A stretch of 34,172 nucleotides of DNA. It comes from Corynebacterium sp. (GTDB lineage Bacteria; Actinomycetota; Actinomycetes; Mycobacteriales; Mycobacteriaceae). Location of the stretch: NCBI RefSeq assembly GCF_030532325.1, contig NZ_JAUNLS010000023.1, positions 1 through 34,172 of the forward strand, given 5' to 3'. The first letter of the stretch is position 1; every line of letters begins with the position of its first letter. This document shows positions 1 through 11,146 of the stretch, piece after piece. Both the position numbers and the translations under genes were made by a program. The notes beneath the pieces were generated by a model, which saw only the letters and a program-made list of their open reading frames with translations, was not told where the DNA came from and did not search any database.

Positions 1-2376
1 AACAACAAGGCCAAGGCCAACAACAAGGCCAAGGGCAAGCGCAAGAACACAGCGATCACCGGCACCACGCCTGAGACGAAGCCCAAGGCGCCACAGACTC
101 AGGCACAACCGACGCCGCAGACAAAGCCTCAGAACGACAAGCCTGAGGACACAAAGGCTGAGGTTAAGCAGCCTACGGACAAGAAGCCGGTGGACAAGAC
201 GCCGGTGGAGAAGAAGCCTGCAGAGCAAAAACCCAATGCAGCAACCGAAGCGGAGATTTCACGCGCGCTCTCGCGCCGCTCCGTCGAGGTGGGCACGCTT
301 TCTGCACGCCAACGCAAAACCGCGACCAAAGCATCACTCCCGGTGAATGACTCCGCGCGTTCTGGGGAGTTGACGGTAGAGGGGGCGTCGGCAAGCGCGG
401 TAGCCACCACGGCACCGGCAGCGCAGCCCAGCGAGCACGAGCCGGACGCACTCGCCGTGCCGGCGGAGTCCAAGGAGGTCAAGAAGAACCGGCGCGCACG
501 CCTGCGCCAAGTCAAGGGCCTTGACGGTCTGCGCGGCCTAGCCGTGCTGGCGGTGATTCTCTACCACTTCTTCCAGGACTTCCTCCCGGGCGGGTACCTC
601 GGCGTGGACATGTTCTTTGTCCTCTCCGGTTTCCTTATTACCTCGCTGCTGGTGCGCGAATTCCGCGTGAATGGCCGTATCAGCTTGAAGGACTTCTGGG
701 TGCGCCGCTTCCGCCGCATCCTGCCCGCCGCGGTCACGGTGCTCACGCTGTGCACGGCGCTGGTGGCCGCACTCGGCGGGGACCTCGCCGTGGGCATCCG
801 CGAGCAGTTCCTGGGCACGCTATTCTTTGTCAACAACTGGACACAGATTGCCACCAGCCAGTCTTACTTTGCGGACAACGAGATTCAGGTCTTCGCACAC
901 TACTGGTCGCTGGCCGTGGAGGAACAGTTCTACGTGTTCTGGCCTCTCATCATGGTGGCCGTCTTTGTCATGGCGAAGCGCTGGCCGCGCAGGGCGCCCA
1001 TTGTGGTCTCCGTGGTTCTGGCGCTGGCTTCCGTGGCCGCCATGTGGGCGCTCTACGTGCCGGGCGAGGACCCCACCCGCGTGTACTACGGCACCGATAC
1101 CCACGCCTTCGGCCTGCTGTGCGGCGCGATTCTATCCCTGCTCATGACCTCCACCTCCGCGGACCCGAAGGCGGATTCCTGGCCCTCGGCAGGCAAGACG
1201 GAGGCCCGCGTGGCCACCGTGGTGGGCACGCTCGCCTTCGTGGCGTACGTGGCTCAGCTTATCTGGATGACCGCCACCCTGGACTTCACCTACCGCGGCG
1301 GGCTCTTGCTCACCAGCATTCTTGGCTCTTTGATGATTTGGGGCGTGGCACGCGAGCGCGGCCCGCTGACCGTGCTCTTCCGCACCGGCGTGATGCGCTG
1401 GCTGGGCCAGCGTTCCTTCTCGCTCTATCTGTGGCACTGGCCGGTGATCATGATCCTGCGGGCGTTGTTTGACGGCAACCACAACAGCGAGAACCCGTGG
1501 ATCCTGGGACTAGTTGCCGTGCCGATTTCCTTCGGCCTGGCTGAGCTCTCCTACCAGTTCGTGGAGAACCCCTTCCGCCGCGGCGGCTACAAGAAGACGT
1601 GGAAACAGTACTGGTCCTCCCGGCCCAGCGCCCACGAGCTGCTCGACTCGATGGGCAAGGTGCTCTGGCCGCTCGCACCCATCCTCGTGGTGGCCTCCCT
1701 GGTTGGCGTGGGCTACGCGCTGGTGACCTCCAACGACAAGTCCGAGTTGGAGCAGGAGCTGGAGAAGCTGCAGCAGCTCAACCAGGACGCCAACCAAGAG
1801 GCTGCTGGTGGGGCCGCGAAGACGCAGCCACGCCAAGCCCCAGCGAAGGCCCGAGCGCTACCTGAGGGTCCCGACATCACCGCCGTGGGTGACTCCGTGA
1901 TGCTGGCCGCCTCCCAGGCGCTCAGCGCGCGCTACCCCGGCATCTACATCGACGCGGACGTCTCCCGCCACTACACGGCGGCGATTTCCATCCTCGAGCA
2001 GCTCAAGGATTCCGGCCAGCTGCGCTCGACGGTGTTCCTAGGCTTCGGCACCAATGGCGCCGCCTTCCCGGATCAGATGGCGCAGATCGTGGACCTCCTC
2101 GGCCCGGATCGCACCATCGTCCTCGCCGTGCCCTACGGTGAGCGCGACTGGATGAACCAGGCTCGCAAGGATGTGGTGGATGCAGCGGCGAAGTACGACA
2201 ACGTCTACCTTGCTGACTGGTGCGGCGCAGCCCAGGCGAACCCGGCGCTGCTCTACTCCGACGGGGTGCACCCGCTGCCCGAGTCCGCTGATTCCTACGC
2301 CCAGGTCTTTGCAGACGCACTGGAACAGTACTCTACTGGTGACAAGAACCTGAGCACGCAGTGCCAGCTGGGCTAG
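1..2376 (+). CDS. Membrane acyltransferase-3 / SGNH O-acyltransferase (OatA-like), 5' end missing
   Basis: The frame is open from the first base, so the gene begins before the window and at least 791 residues are visible. The first ~165 residues are low-complexity, rich in Lys, Ala, Pro and Thr, and probably cytoplasmic. From about residue 171 there is an acyltransferase-3 membrane domain (LDGLRGLAVLAVILYHF, then SGFLITSLLVREF) with roughly ten hydrophobic segments, ending near VENPFRRGG at about residue 525. A further membrane segment and a short Glu/Gln-rich stretch lead to a C-terminal SGNH hydrolase-like domain: the nucleophile motif GDS is at about residues 630-632 and the DGVH motif at 754-757. 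Such two-domain proteins move acetyl or other acyl groups across the membrane onto envelope glycans or glycolipids. The substrate (peptidoglycan, arabinogalactan, trehalose mycolate) cannot be read from sequence. A strong terminator hairpin follows. Confidence 0.85.
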   Translation, partial: NNKAKANNKAKGKRKNTAITGTTPETKPKAPQTQAQPTPQTKPQNDKPEDTKAEVKQPTDKKPVDKTPVEKKPAEQKPNAATEAEISRALSRRSVEVGTLSARQRKTATKASLPVNDSARSGELTVEGASASAVATTAPAAQPSEHEPDALAVPAESKEVKKNRRARLRQVKGLDGLRGLAVLAVILYHFFQDFLPGGYLGVDMFFVLSGFLITSLLVREFRVNGRISLKDFWVRRFRRILPAAVTVLTLCTALVAALGGDLAVGIREQFLGTLFFVNNWTQIATSQSYFADNEIQVFAHYWSLAVEEQFYVFWPLIMVAVFVMAKRWPRRAPIVVSVVLALASVAAMWALYVPGEDPTRVYYGTDTHAFGLLCGAILSLLMTSTSADPKADSWPSAGKTEARVATVVGTLAFVAYVAQLIWMTATLDFTYRGGLLLTSILGSLMIWGVARERGPLTVLFRTGVMRWLGQRSFSLYLWHWPVIMILRALFDGNHNSENPWILGLVAVPISFGLAELSYQFVENPFRRGGYKKTWKQYWSSRPSAHELLDSMGKVLWPLAPILVVASLVGVGYALVTSNDKSELEQELEKLQQLNQDANQEAAGGAAKTQPRQAPAKARALPEGPDITAVGDSVMLAASQALSARYPGIYIDADVSRHYTAAISILEQLKDSGQLRSTVFLGFGTNGAAFPDQMAQIVDLLGPDRTIVLAVPYGERDWMNQARKDVVDAAAKYDNVYLADWCGAAQANPALLYSDGVHPLPESADSYAQVFADALEQYSTGDKNLSTQCQLG

Positions 2377-2430
2377 GCAGCACCGAGTAAATAAGACCGG
2401 GCGCGTGGCACAGGTCGAATAGGAAAGAAA

Positions 2431-2464
2431 CAAGGGGCTGCGCGCTTTAAGCGCCAGCCCCTTG
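2431..2464 (-). terminator. Rho-independent terminator, probably shared by convergent genes
   Basis: Ten perfectly paired bases (CAAGGGGCTG with CAGCCCCTTG) plus a short inner GC stem close a small loop. On the minus strand the hairpin is followed by TTTCTTTCC, a usable U-rich tract, so it should end the small monooxygenase-like gene. It also lies 55 nt after the stop of the plus-strand acyltransferase and may serve both. Confidence 0.8.
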
Positions 2465-2481
2465 AGTCTGAGTTGCCGGTC

Positions 2482-2805
2482 TTAGTCGACGGAGAACTCC
2501 GCCATCTTGTCCCAAGACTCCTTGCCGTCAATGTGGACGTTGATGATGTCCGGGGTCTCCAGCAGGTACTTGGGGAACTCCTCGCAGGAGCGCTTGAAGT
2601 GCTCGGTGTTGACGTGGTCAACGTCGGTGCCGTCCTTGTAGGACTCCAGCAGCAGGAAGCGCTGGGAGTCGGTGGGATCGCGGAACCACTTGAAGTCAAT
2701 GCAGCCCGGCTCTGCCTGGCAGGCCTGGGTGTACCAGTCGATCTCCTCCAGGAAGGTCTCGGCGTACTCAGGCTTGACGTGGAACTGAACGTTAATCAAA
2801 ATCAT
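2482..2805 (-). CDS. Antibiotic biosynthesis monooxygenase (ABM) domain protein, putative quinol monooxygenase
   Basis: This is a 107-residue single-domain protein of the dimeric alpha-beta ABM fold. The N-terminal beta strand MILINVQFHV is followed by KPEYAETF, then QAEPGCIDF and the strand RFLLLESYKD, the usual order in YgiN-like quinol monooxygenases and small heme-degrading-like relatives. The family is functionally broad, so neither the substrate nor true oxygenase activity can be claimed. ATG at 2805 is preferred over GTG at 2814 because the protein then starts directly at the first strand, and because TACGGT lies exactly 7 nt upstream, which fits a leaderless transcript. It is a single-gene unit ending at the hairpin at 2431-2464. 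Confidence 0.8.
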   Translation of the reverse strand: MILINVQFHVKPEYAETFLEEIDWYTQACQAEPGCIDFKWFRDPTDSQRFLLLESYKDGTDVDHVNTEHFKRSCEEFPKYLLETPDIINVHIDGKESWDKMAEFSVD

Positions 2806-2812
2806 GCCCACC

Positions 2813-2818
2813 ACCGTA
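2813..2818 (-). promoter_or_regulatory. -10 element (TACGGT) for leaderless ABM gene
   Basis: The hexamer TACGGT, of TANNNT form, is followed by exactly 7 nt and then ATG on the minus strand. No Shine-Dalgarno sequence is needed at this spacing. A clear -35 was not found. Confidence 0.45.
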
Positions 2819-2837
2819 CCTGTCGAAAACGAAGGAT

Positions 2838-2905
2838 GCCACAGTGCTGGCCCCGGACTGGAGCTCGCACTGTGGCGGTATCTCCCGCCAACCTCGTGTG
2901 GCGGG
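2838..2905 (-). terminator. Two stem-loops downstream of the secreted CAP-like gene
   Basis: Reading leftwards from the CAP-like gene there is first a 7-bp stem (TGGCGGG with CCCGCCA, 2884-2905, 8-nt loop), then a perfect 10-bp stem (GCCACAGTGC with GCACTGTGGC, 2838-2876, 19-nt loop). Neither is followed by a long U-tract, so intrinsic termination is uncertain. They may stabilise the 3' end instead. Confidence 0.45.
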
Positions 2906-2952
2906 CGGCTTCGCGCTGCTGTGGCGCTGCGGCGCGGGGTTAGCTCAGCGCG

Positions 2953-3522
2953 TTAGTTAAGGAAGTACTCCACCAGGTAGATGTACTTGCCGTCGAAACT
3001 GGTGGCCACGCCGAAGCCCTTGCCAGGGCCTTGGTTGACGGGGACGTCGCGGTTGAGCCAATCGACGCGCTCCTGGGCGGTCTTCGGGGTGAGACGGTAG
3101 ACGTTGCCGGAGCCCATGTCCAGGTGGGTGATGCCGTCACCCGCGTTGTCGTAGAAGGTCACCTTGCCCTCAGCGGCCTGGCCGGCCCAGTGCTTGGCAA
3201 TCTCTTCTGCCTTGGCATCATAGTGGTGGCCCTGCTTCTTCAGGTGGGCACGGGTGGCGTCAGCAACGGTGCCGGCCACGGCGGGGGCCTGCGGCTTGAT
3301 GAAGTCCGGCACCGCAATGTTGAAGCGCTTGGCGGTATCGGAGACCACGCCGTAGGCGTCAGCCGGGATTTCGATCTGGCTGGAGCCCTGCGGGATCTGG
3401 GCAGCAAACTGAGAGGAGGCCTGCTCCAGGCTCTGTGCCTGAGCTGCAGCAGCGCCTCCCATCGCAACAACACCAGCGAGGGCAACAGCGGACAAACGGG
3501 AAAGCGTACGCGAAGAACTCAT
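2953..3522 (-). CDS. Secreted CAP/SCP-like protein
   Basis: The protein has 189 residues. ATG at 3522 gives a classical Sec signal: basic MSSSRTLSRL, hydrophobic core ALAGVVAMGGAAA and a likely AQA|QS cleavage near residue 30. The mature part resembles a short, divergent CAP (cysteine-rich secretory protein / PR-1) domain: HYDAKAEEIAKHWAG is like the helix following the first conserved His in bacterial CAP proteins, and the C-terminal GFGVATSFDGKYIYLVEYF resembles the final strands. No cysteines are present in the mature protein, so it is not disulfide-stabilised. Function is unknown; bacterial CAP proteins are extracellular and often envelope-associated. An extended in-frame start at 3552 would put extra residues before the signal peptide and is unlikely. 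The family assignment is moderate; secretion is clear. Confidence 0.65.
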   Translation of the reverse strand: MSSSRTLSRLSAVALAGVVAMGGAAAAQAQSLEQASSQFAAQIPQGSSQIEIPADAYGVVSDTAKRFNIAVPDFIKPQAPAVAGTVADATRAHLKKQGHHYDAKAEEIAKHWAGQAAEGKVTFYDNAGDGITHLDMGSGNVYRLTPKTAQERVDWLNRDVPVNQGPGKGFGVATSFDGKYIYLVEYFLN

Positions 3523-3600
3523 GCTTACTACCGTGCCACAACTAGCACACAACGGAAAGTGGGACCCGGTATTTTAATAGCATCGTGATGAAATTATGCG

Positions 3601-5451
<1,851 letters not shown>

Positions 5452-5461
5452 AACGCGTCTC

Positions 5462-5467
5462 ATCTTA
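5462..5467 (-). promoter_or_regulatory. Candidate -10 element (TAAGAT) for uup
   Basis: TAAGAT on the minus strand lies 10 nt before the uup ATG, so the transcript would have only a few untranslated bases. No matching Shine-Dalgarno sequence is visible. Confidence 0.4.
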
Positions 5468-5580
5468 GTGCCTGGCACGGCACGCTCCCCCACCACATCG
5501 CAGGGATACGCAGCGCTCCTACCTGACAGCGCGCCCGCCCCACAGTGCACCCCCAGTTACACACGCCGCACCCACACAAT

Positions 5581-5595
5581 TGCAAATGATTACCG
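5581..5595 (+). promoter_or_regulatory. Candidate Zur box upstream of aztD
   Basis: TGCAAATGATTACCG resembles actinobacterial Zur operators of the form TGAAAATGATTWTCA (12 of 15 positions against TGAAAATGATTATCA). It sits 22 nt before the aztD start and just upstream of its -10, where a bound repressor would block RNA polymerase. The core AAATGATTAC recurs, with one change, upstream of rpmB (minus strand, 33716-33725). Confidence 0.55.
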
Positions 5596-5602
5596 TTCCT
5601 AA

Positions 5603-5608
5603 TAGATT
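5603..5608 (+). promoter_or_regulatory. -10 element (TAGATT) for aztD
   Basis: TAGATT fits TANANT and lies 8 nt before the aztD ATG. No purine-rich ribosome binding site is present between them, so the mRNA is probably leaderless or nearly so. Confidence 0.45.
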
Positions 5609-5616
5609 GGTGCACT

Positions 5617-6939
5617 ATGAAAAAATCTGCACAATCTCTTCTCGCGGTGCTAGCCACCTCCGCACTGCTGGTCACCGCTTGCTCCTCGTCCGATGACTCC
5701 GCCGCCCCGGCCACCTCCGAGGCCCACGAGCACGACCATGAGCATGAGGGCCATGATCACGAGCACGAGGGCCACGGTCACGGCGATGATCACGAGCACG
5801 ACGGCATGGAAGCCGGCGAGGGCGAGACCGAGGTAGCCCAGCTGCCCAATCGCATCGCCATCTCCCACGACGGGGGCCTGACCACCTACGACGCCAAGAC
5901 CGGCAAAGTGCTCGACACCGAGGAGCTGCCCGGCTTCTTGCGCCTATCCGAGGCTGGAGACGGCCGCCACGTCATGGTCACCTCCGGTGACAAGTTCCTC
6001 ACCTACGACTCTGGGCTGATTGCCAAGCAGCACGGCGACCACAAGCACTACTACACCGCCGACCCCGAGCTCGATGAGGCCACCTTCGACGCTCCCCACG
6101 CCGGCCACGTGGTTCACCACGACGGCTTCACCGCGCTCTTTTCCGACGGCAAGGGCACGGCCCAGGTGCTGCCCACCGATCAGATTGCGGACCCGAAGGA
6201 CATCACCACCTTCGAGTCGGGCGCTGCCCACCACGGCGTGGCCGTGCCGCTCAAGGACGGGTCCATCGTCATGACCAAGGGCACCGAGGACAAGCGCACC
6301 ACCATCCAGCACCTGGATAAGAACAAGAAGGTGCTCGCGGAGACCACCGAGTGCCCGGGCGTGCACGGCGAGTCCGCCGCGGCCAACGGCTCGCTCTTCT
6401 TCGGCTGCGAGGACGGCCCGGTGGTCTTCGACGGACAGAAGTTCCACAAGATTGACGTCTCTGCCTACGCCGGCAAGGACGGCTACCAGCGCTCCGGCAA
6501 CTCCGTGGGCTCCGAGGAGTCCGACGTCATCCTGGCGGATAACAAGACCGAGAAGGACGCCGACTTTGAGCGCCCCACCTCCGTGGCACTCATCAACACC
6601 ACGGACTACTCCGCCAAGAAGGTGGAGCTGGGCTCCTCCTACTGGTTCCGCTCCCTGGCCCGCGGCCCGCTGGGCGAGGCCCTGGTGCTCACCACCGACG
6701 GCAAGCTCAACGTCATCGACCCGGACACCGGCAAGGTGACTAAGAAGATCGACGCCATCTCCGAGTGGCGCGAGAACGAGGAGTGGCAGCAGCCCGGCCC
6801 GATCCTCAAGGCGACCGACGGTTACGCCTACATCACCGACGCCACCAAGAAGCAGTTGGTGGTCATCGACCTCCTCGAGTTCAAGGAGGTCAACCGCTTC
6901 GACCTCGACGTGCGCCCCACCGAGATGAGTGTGCTCTAG
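5617..6939 (+). CDS. aztD: His-rich lipoprotein, zinc metallochaperone AztD-like
   Basis: The protein has 440 residues. The N-terminus is a lipoprotein signal ending in lipobox LVTAC (Cys22), so the mature protein should be anchored outside the membrane. Residues ~36-67 are packed with His, Asp and Glu in HEHDHE/GHGH motifs, a flexible zinc-collecting arm. The rest looks like a beta-propeller: repeated strands such as GGLTTYDAKTGKVLDT, FLTYDSGLIAKQ and LNVIDPDTGKVTKK. This order (signal, His-rich loop, propeller) is that of AztD, the periplasmic zinc chaperone that delivers zinc to the solute-binding protein of the AztABC importer. No transporter genes are adjacent. A Zur-like box and a leaderless -10 precede it, consistent with induction under zinc shortage. 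Its last codons are duplicated downstream of the stop. Confidence 0.72.
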   Translation: MKKSAQSLLAVLATSALLVTACSSSDDSAAPATSEAHEHDHEHEGHDHEHEGHGHGDDHEHDGMEAGEGETEVAQLPNRIAISHDGGLTTYDAKTGKVLDTEELPGFLRLSEAGDGRHVMVTSGDKFLTYDSGLIAKQHGDHKHYYTADPELDEATFDAPHAGHVVHHDGFTALFSDGKGTAQVLPTDQIADPKDITTFESGAAHHGVAVPLKDGSIVMTKGTEDKRTTIQHLDKNKKVLAETTECPGVHGESAAANGSLFFGCEDGPVVFDGQKFHKIDVSAYAGKDGYQRSGNSVGSEESDVILADNKTEKDADFERPTSVALINTTDYSAKKVELGSSYWFRSLARGPLGEALVLTTDGKLNVIDPDTGKVTKKIDAISEWRENEEWQQPGPILKATDGYAYITDATKKQLVVIDLLEFKEVNRFDLDVRPTEMSVL

Positions 6940-6965
6940 AAGCCGAGATGAGTGTGCTCTAGAAG
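6920..6965 (+). repeat. Perfect 23-bp tandem duplication across the aztD stop codon
   Basis: The unit starting CCGAGATGAG and ending CTCTAGAAG occurs twice head to tail (6920-6942 and 6943-6965). The first copy supplies the last codons and TAG stop of aztD; the second lies in the 3' untranslated region. A third partial match, GCTCTAGAA, follows at 6970-6978. Confidence 0.95.
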
Positions 6966-7005
6966 AAGAGCTCTAGAAAAGAACCGTGAGGAGGAGGCGC
7001 CCCCG

Positions 7006-8007
7006 CTAGAGGGGATAGACTTCCTCCACTACTTCCGCCCCCGGCGCCGGACCACGGGTTACCAACCCGCTGGTGCCGCGGTTATCCGCAGTGACCTGCG
7101 CGATGACCTCGAGGGCGGTTTCTTCGTCTTCGCACAAAAACGCGCACGTCGGCCCCGAGCCGGAGATAATCCCCTGCAACGCGCCCGCGGCCTTGCCGGT
7201 ATCGAGCACCTTGCGCAGATCCGGGCGCAGGGACAGCGCTGCGACCTGCAAGTCATTGTGCAGGGCCGCTGCCAGCGCGTGCGGATCCCCGGAGATAAGC
7301 GCCTGGCCCACCGCGGTGGTGTCCATGTGGGGCTCGCTGCCGCGGCCGACTGCGCGCAGCTCATCGAGCTTGCGAAAGACTGCCGGGGTGGACAGGCCCT
7401 CCTGGTGGGTGACGATGGCCCAGATGTACTCACCGCGCGACATCATCGGGGTGAGCAGCTCGCCGCGGCCGTGGCCCAGGGCAGTCCCGCCCATCCAGGT
7501 AAAGGGCACGTCGGAGCCCACGAAACCGGCGAGCCGCAGGTTGTGTTCCTCTGCGGCCTCCGGCTTCCCGGTGATGGTGGCCCACGCCGCGCTGCCCAGC
7601 TTCATGGCCGCGGCGGCGTCGGCAGAGCCGCCCGCCATGCCGCCGGCCGCGGGAATCTGCTTGTGCAGGTGCAGGTGGCCGCGCGGAAAGTCCACGCCGA
7701 AGTTGAGGGACACAAAGCGCATGCCCATCCACGCCAGGTTGTTTTCATCCGTGGGCACGCCGGCGGCGTGCGGCCCGTCGACGCTCAACGTCAGGAATTT
7801 GGTGCTGGGCTCATAGGTGACGGTGTCGTGCAGCTGCAGTGACTGGAACACGGTGGCGAGCTCGTGGAAGCCGTCCTCGCGGGCCTCCCCCACACCGAGG
7901 TGTAGGTTGACCTTGGCGTGCGCCCTGGCCGTCCACCGCCCGGTAATGTTCCAGCGCGGGGCGTCCTCGTCTTCGGGGTCCTGGTGGTGTACGTCGTAAT
8001 CAGTCAT
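7006..8007 (-). CDS. ispE: 4-diphosphocytidyl-2-C-methyl-D-erythritol kinase
   Basis: IspE phosphorylates CDP-methylerythritol at the 2-hydroxyl, the fourth step of the MEP route to isoprenoids and so to decaprenyl carriers and menaquinone. The 333-residue product is a GHMP kinase: the early motif [19 protein letters not shown] holds the substrate-binding Lys and Asn, the ATP loop [16 protein letters not shown] is the GHMP glycine-rich motif, and [12 protein letters not shown] near the C-terminus is motif 3. It is slightly longer than the E. coli enzyme because of an acidic N-terminal extension ([11 protein letters not shown]). Its ATG overlaps the 3' end of ksgA by 8 nt (8000-8007), so the two are translationally coupled. 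The convergent aztD ends 66 bp away. Confidence 0.95.
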   Translation of the reverse strand: MTDYDVHHQDPEDEDAPRWNITGRWTARAHAKVNLHLGVGEAREDGFHELATVFQSLQLHDTVTYEPSTKFLTLSVDGPHAAGVPTDENNLAWMGMRFVSLNFGVDFPRGHLHLHKQIPAAGGMAGGSADAAAAMKLGSAAWATITGKPEAAEEHNLRLAGFVGSDVPFTWMGGTALGHGRGELLTPMMSRGEYIWAIVTHQEGLSTPAVFRKLDELRAVGRGSEPHMDTTAVGQALISGDPHALAAALHNDLQVAALSLRPDLRKVLDTGKAAGALQGIISGSGPTCAFLCEDEETALEVIAQVTADNRGTSGLVTRGPAPGAEVVEEVYPL

Positions 8008-8860
8008 GGCTCACCTCCGCGGTAACCTCTGCGAGGCGCACGAAGTCGGCCACGGAGAGCTTCTCCCCCCGCAGGGTGGGGTCGATGCCCGCCGCGCGCA
8101 GCGCGCTCTCCGCCTCCGTGCCGGAGCCGAAGAATCCCGAAAGCGCCGCGCGCAGGGTCTTGCGGCGTTGGGCAAAGGCGGCGTCGACAAGCGCGAAAAG
8201 CCGCGGGCGCAATGCGGTGTCGTAGGTGTCGTGGCAGTCGATGCGCACCAGCCCCGACTCGATGTTGGGAGCGGGCCAAAAGACGTTCTTGCCAATGGTG
8301 CCTGCCTGACGCACGTCGCCGTAGAAGGAGGCCTTGACGCTGGGCACACCGTAGACCTTGCTGCCGGGCTGAGCGGCCAGACGCTCGGCCACCTCCAGCT
8401 GCACCATCACCAGCACGCGGCGGATGGAGGGATAGAGCTCCAGGATGTGCAGCAGCACCGGAACCGCCACGTTATAGGGCAGGTTGGCCACCACGGACGT
8501 AGGCTCGCCGAGCTCGGTGGCGTCGAGCTTGAGGGCATCCTTCTCAATGAGCTTCAGGTTCCCGGCCTGCTCCGGGGCGCGCTGAGCGATGGTCTCGGGC
8601 AGCTGCGCGGCCAGACGCGGATCGATCTCCACGCAGGTGAGATCGTCCACAGCCCCCAGCAGGCCGAGGGTGAGAGACCCGAGCCCGGGGCCGACTTCCA
8701 CCACGCGATCCTCGCGCTCAAGATCCGCCGCGGCGACGATGCGCCGGATGGTGTTCGGATCATGCAGGAAGTTCTGCCCCAGCTTCTTCGTTGGGGTCAC
8801 GTCCAAGGCCGCGGCGAGCTCACGGATCTCCGCCGGGCCGAGCAGGTGGGGTTCAGTCAT
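8000..8860 (-). CDS. ksgA: 16S rRNA dimethyladenosine transferase (RsmA/KsgA)
   Basis: KsgA uses S-adenosylmethionine to dimethylate two adjacent adenines in the 3' hairpin of 16S rRNA, a late 30S maturation check. The 286-residue protein shows [18 protein letters not shown] at the N-terminus, SAM motif [13 protein letters not shown], the acidic ribose-binding VEIDPRL, and catalytic motif [15 protein letters not shown]. The C-terminal helical domain ([19 protein letters not shown]) is normal. The start at 8860 is 10 nt after the rpf2 stop. A TAACCT hexamer lies exactly 7 nt before the ATG and incorporates the rpf2 stop codon, so ksgA may have its own leaderless promoter in addition to read-through from rpf2. 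Confidence 0.96.
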   Translation of the reverse strand: MTEPHLLGPAEIRELAAALDVTPTKKLGQNFLHDPNTIRRIVAAADLEREDRVVEVGPGLGSLTLGLLGAVDDLTCVEIDPRLAAQLPETIAQRAPEQAGNLKLIEKDALKLDATELGEPTSVVANLPYNVAVPVLLHILELYPSIRRVLVMVQLEVAERLAAQPGSKVYGVPSVKASFYGDVRQAGTIGKNVFWPAPNIESGLVRIDCHDTYDTALRPRLFALVDAAFAQRRKTLRAALSGFFGSGTEAESALRAAGIDPTLRGEKLSVADFVRLAEVTAEVSHD

Positions 8861-8870
8861 GCGTTATAGG

Positions 8871-10241
<1,371 letters not shown>

Positions 10242-10297
10242 TCACACCATTCCCGCGCATCACCGCTGTCCTGCTGCTTCGGCGACTATGAGAATGC

Positions 10298-11122
10298 TCA
10301 CATAGCAAAGACCTCGTCGAAGGTGGCGTTGACCTCCTCCACCAGCTGCTCGATAGCCACTCCCCTGGCCTCGGCCACGCAGGCATAGGTGTGCCCGATC
10401 AGCGAGGGCTCATTGCGCGCCCCGCGGAAGGGCTCGGGCGTCATGTAAGGGGCGTCAGTCTCGATGAGCAGTTGGCCGGCCGGGGCGAGTGCTGCCGCCT
10501 GGCGCATCTCCTCGTTGCGCTTGAAAGTGACGTTGCCTGCAAAGGAGAGCACGTAGCCGCGCTCCAGCGCCTGCCGGGCCACCTCCAGCGGCGAGGAGAA
10601 GCAGTGCAGCATGACCTTCGGCGGCTGCGGGCACTGTTCGAGAGCCTCCATGAGTTCGGCATCCGCCTCGCGGTTGTGGATCATGAGCGTCTTGCCCACC
10701 TCCGCGGCCAACTGCGCGTGCCACTGCAGGGCCTCGATCTGCACCTCCAGGGGTGCTGTGCGCTCGGGCTCGTGGGTGATCCAGTAGGTATCCAGCCCGG
10801 TCTCTCCGATGGCCACGCAGCGCGGGTCGCGCGCCATCTCGCTCAGCCGCGCGCGGGCGGCCTCATCCAGCTCGCCGGCCTTGGTGGGGTGAATGGCGCA
10901 GGCCGCCCAGACCTTCTCAAAGCTGTGGGCCGCCTCCAGGGCCTTTTCAGCCTCGGCCAGGCCATCACCCACGGTGACGATGCGCTCGATGCCGGCGGTG
11001 TGGGCGCGCTCCACCACCGCGGAGTCTTCGTCGGGGCAGGAGGCGAGGTGCGTGTGGGCGTCGATCAGCCCTCTCACTCCCGCCAAGGGAACCGGAACGG
11101 GGCGTGGCTTCTTCTTAGACAT
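10298..11122 (-). CDS. tatD: TatD family metal-dependent DNase
   Basis: The product is a 274-residue TIM-barrel amidohydrolase. Metal ligands are visible: DAHTHL (HxH), GETGLD (Glu), MIHNREAD (His), MLHCFSS (His) and ETDAPYM (Asp). TatD enzymes are 3'-5' exonucleases acting in DNA repair or degradation; some relatives act on D-aminoacyl-tRNA. ATG at 11122 begins MSKKKPRPVPVPLAG, and the conserved barrel starts 20 residues later. A much longer in-frame reading up to 11659 is antisense to the GNAT gene and is rejected. TACAAT lies exactly 7 nt before the ATG, so the transcript is probably leaderless. metG-tatD-rpf2-ksgA is a conserved actinobacterial order. Confidence 0.93.
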   Translation of the reverse strand: MSKKKPRPVPVPLAGVRGLIDAHTHLASCPDEDSAVVERAHTAGIERIVTVGDGLAEAEKALEAAHSFEKVWAACAIHPTKAGELDEAARARLSEMARDPRCVAIGETGLDTYWITHEPERTAPLEVQIEALQWHAQLAAEVGKTLMIHNREADAELMEALEQCPQPPKVMLHCFSSPLEVARQALERGYVLSFAGNVTFKRNEEMRQAAALAPAGQLLIETDAPYMTPEPFRGARNEPSLIGHTYACVAEARGVAIEQLVEEVNATFDEVFAM

Positions 11123-11129
11123 GCCCGCA

Positions 11130-11135
11130 ATTGTA
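11130..11135 (-). promoter_or_regulatory. -10 element (TACAAT) for leaderless tatD
   Basis: TACAAT, a near-consensus -10, sits 7 nt before the tatD ATG. It lies in the 24-bp gap shared with the divergent GNAT gene. The sequence ATTGTAAT read on the plus strand gives TAATGC at the same distance from the GNAT ATG. Confidence 0.5.
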
Positions 11136-11146
11136 ATGCTGCTGCC

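Noticed and set aside
2930-2960. tRNA-like D-arm string (TTAGCTCAGCGCGTTAG)
   Set aside because: No acceptor stem, anticodon arm or T-arm can be drawn around it, and part of it encodes the end of the CAP-like protein.
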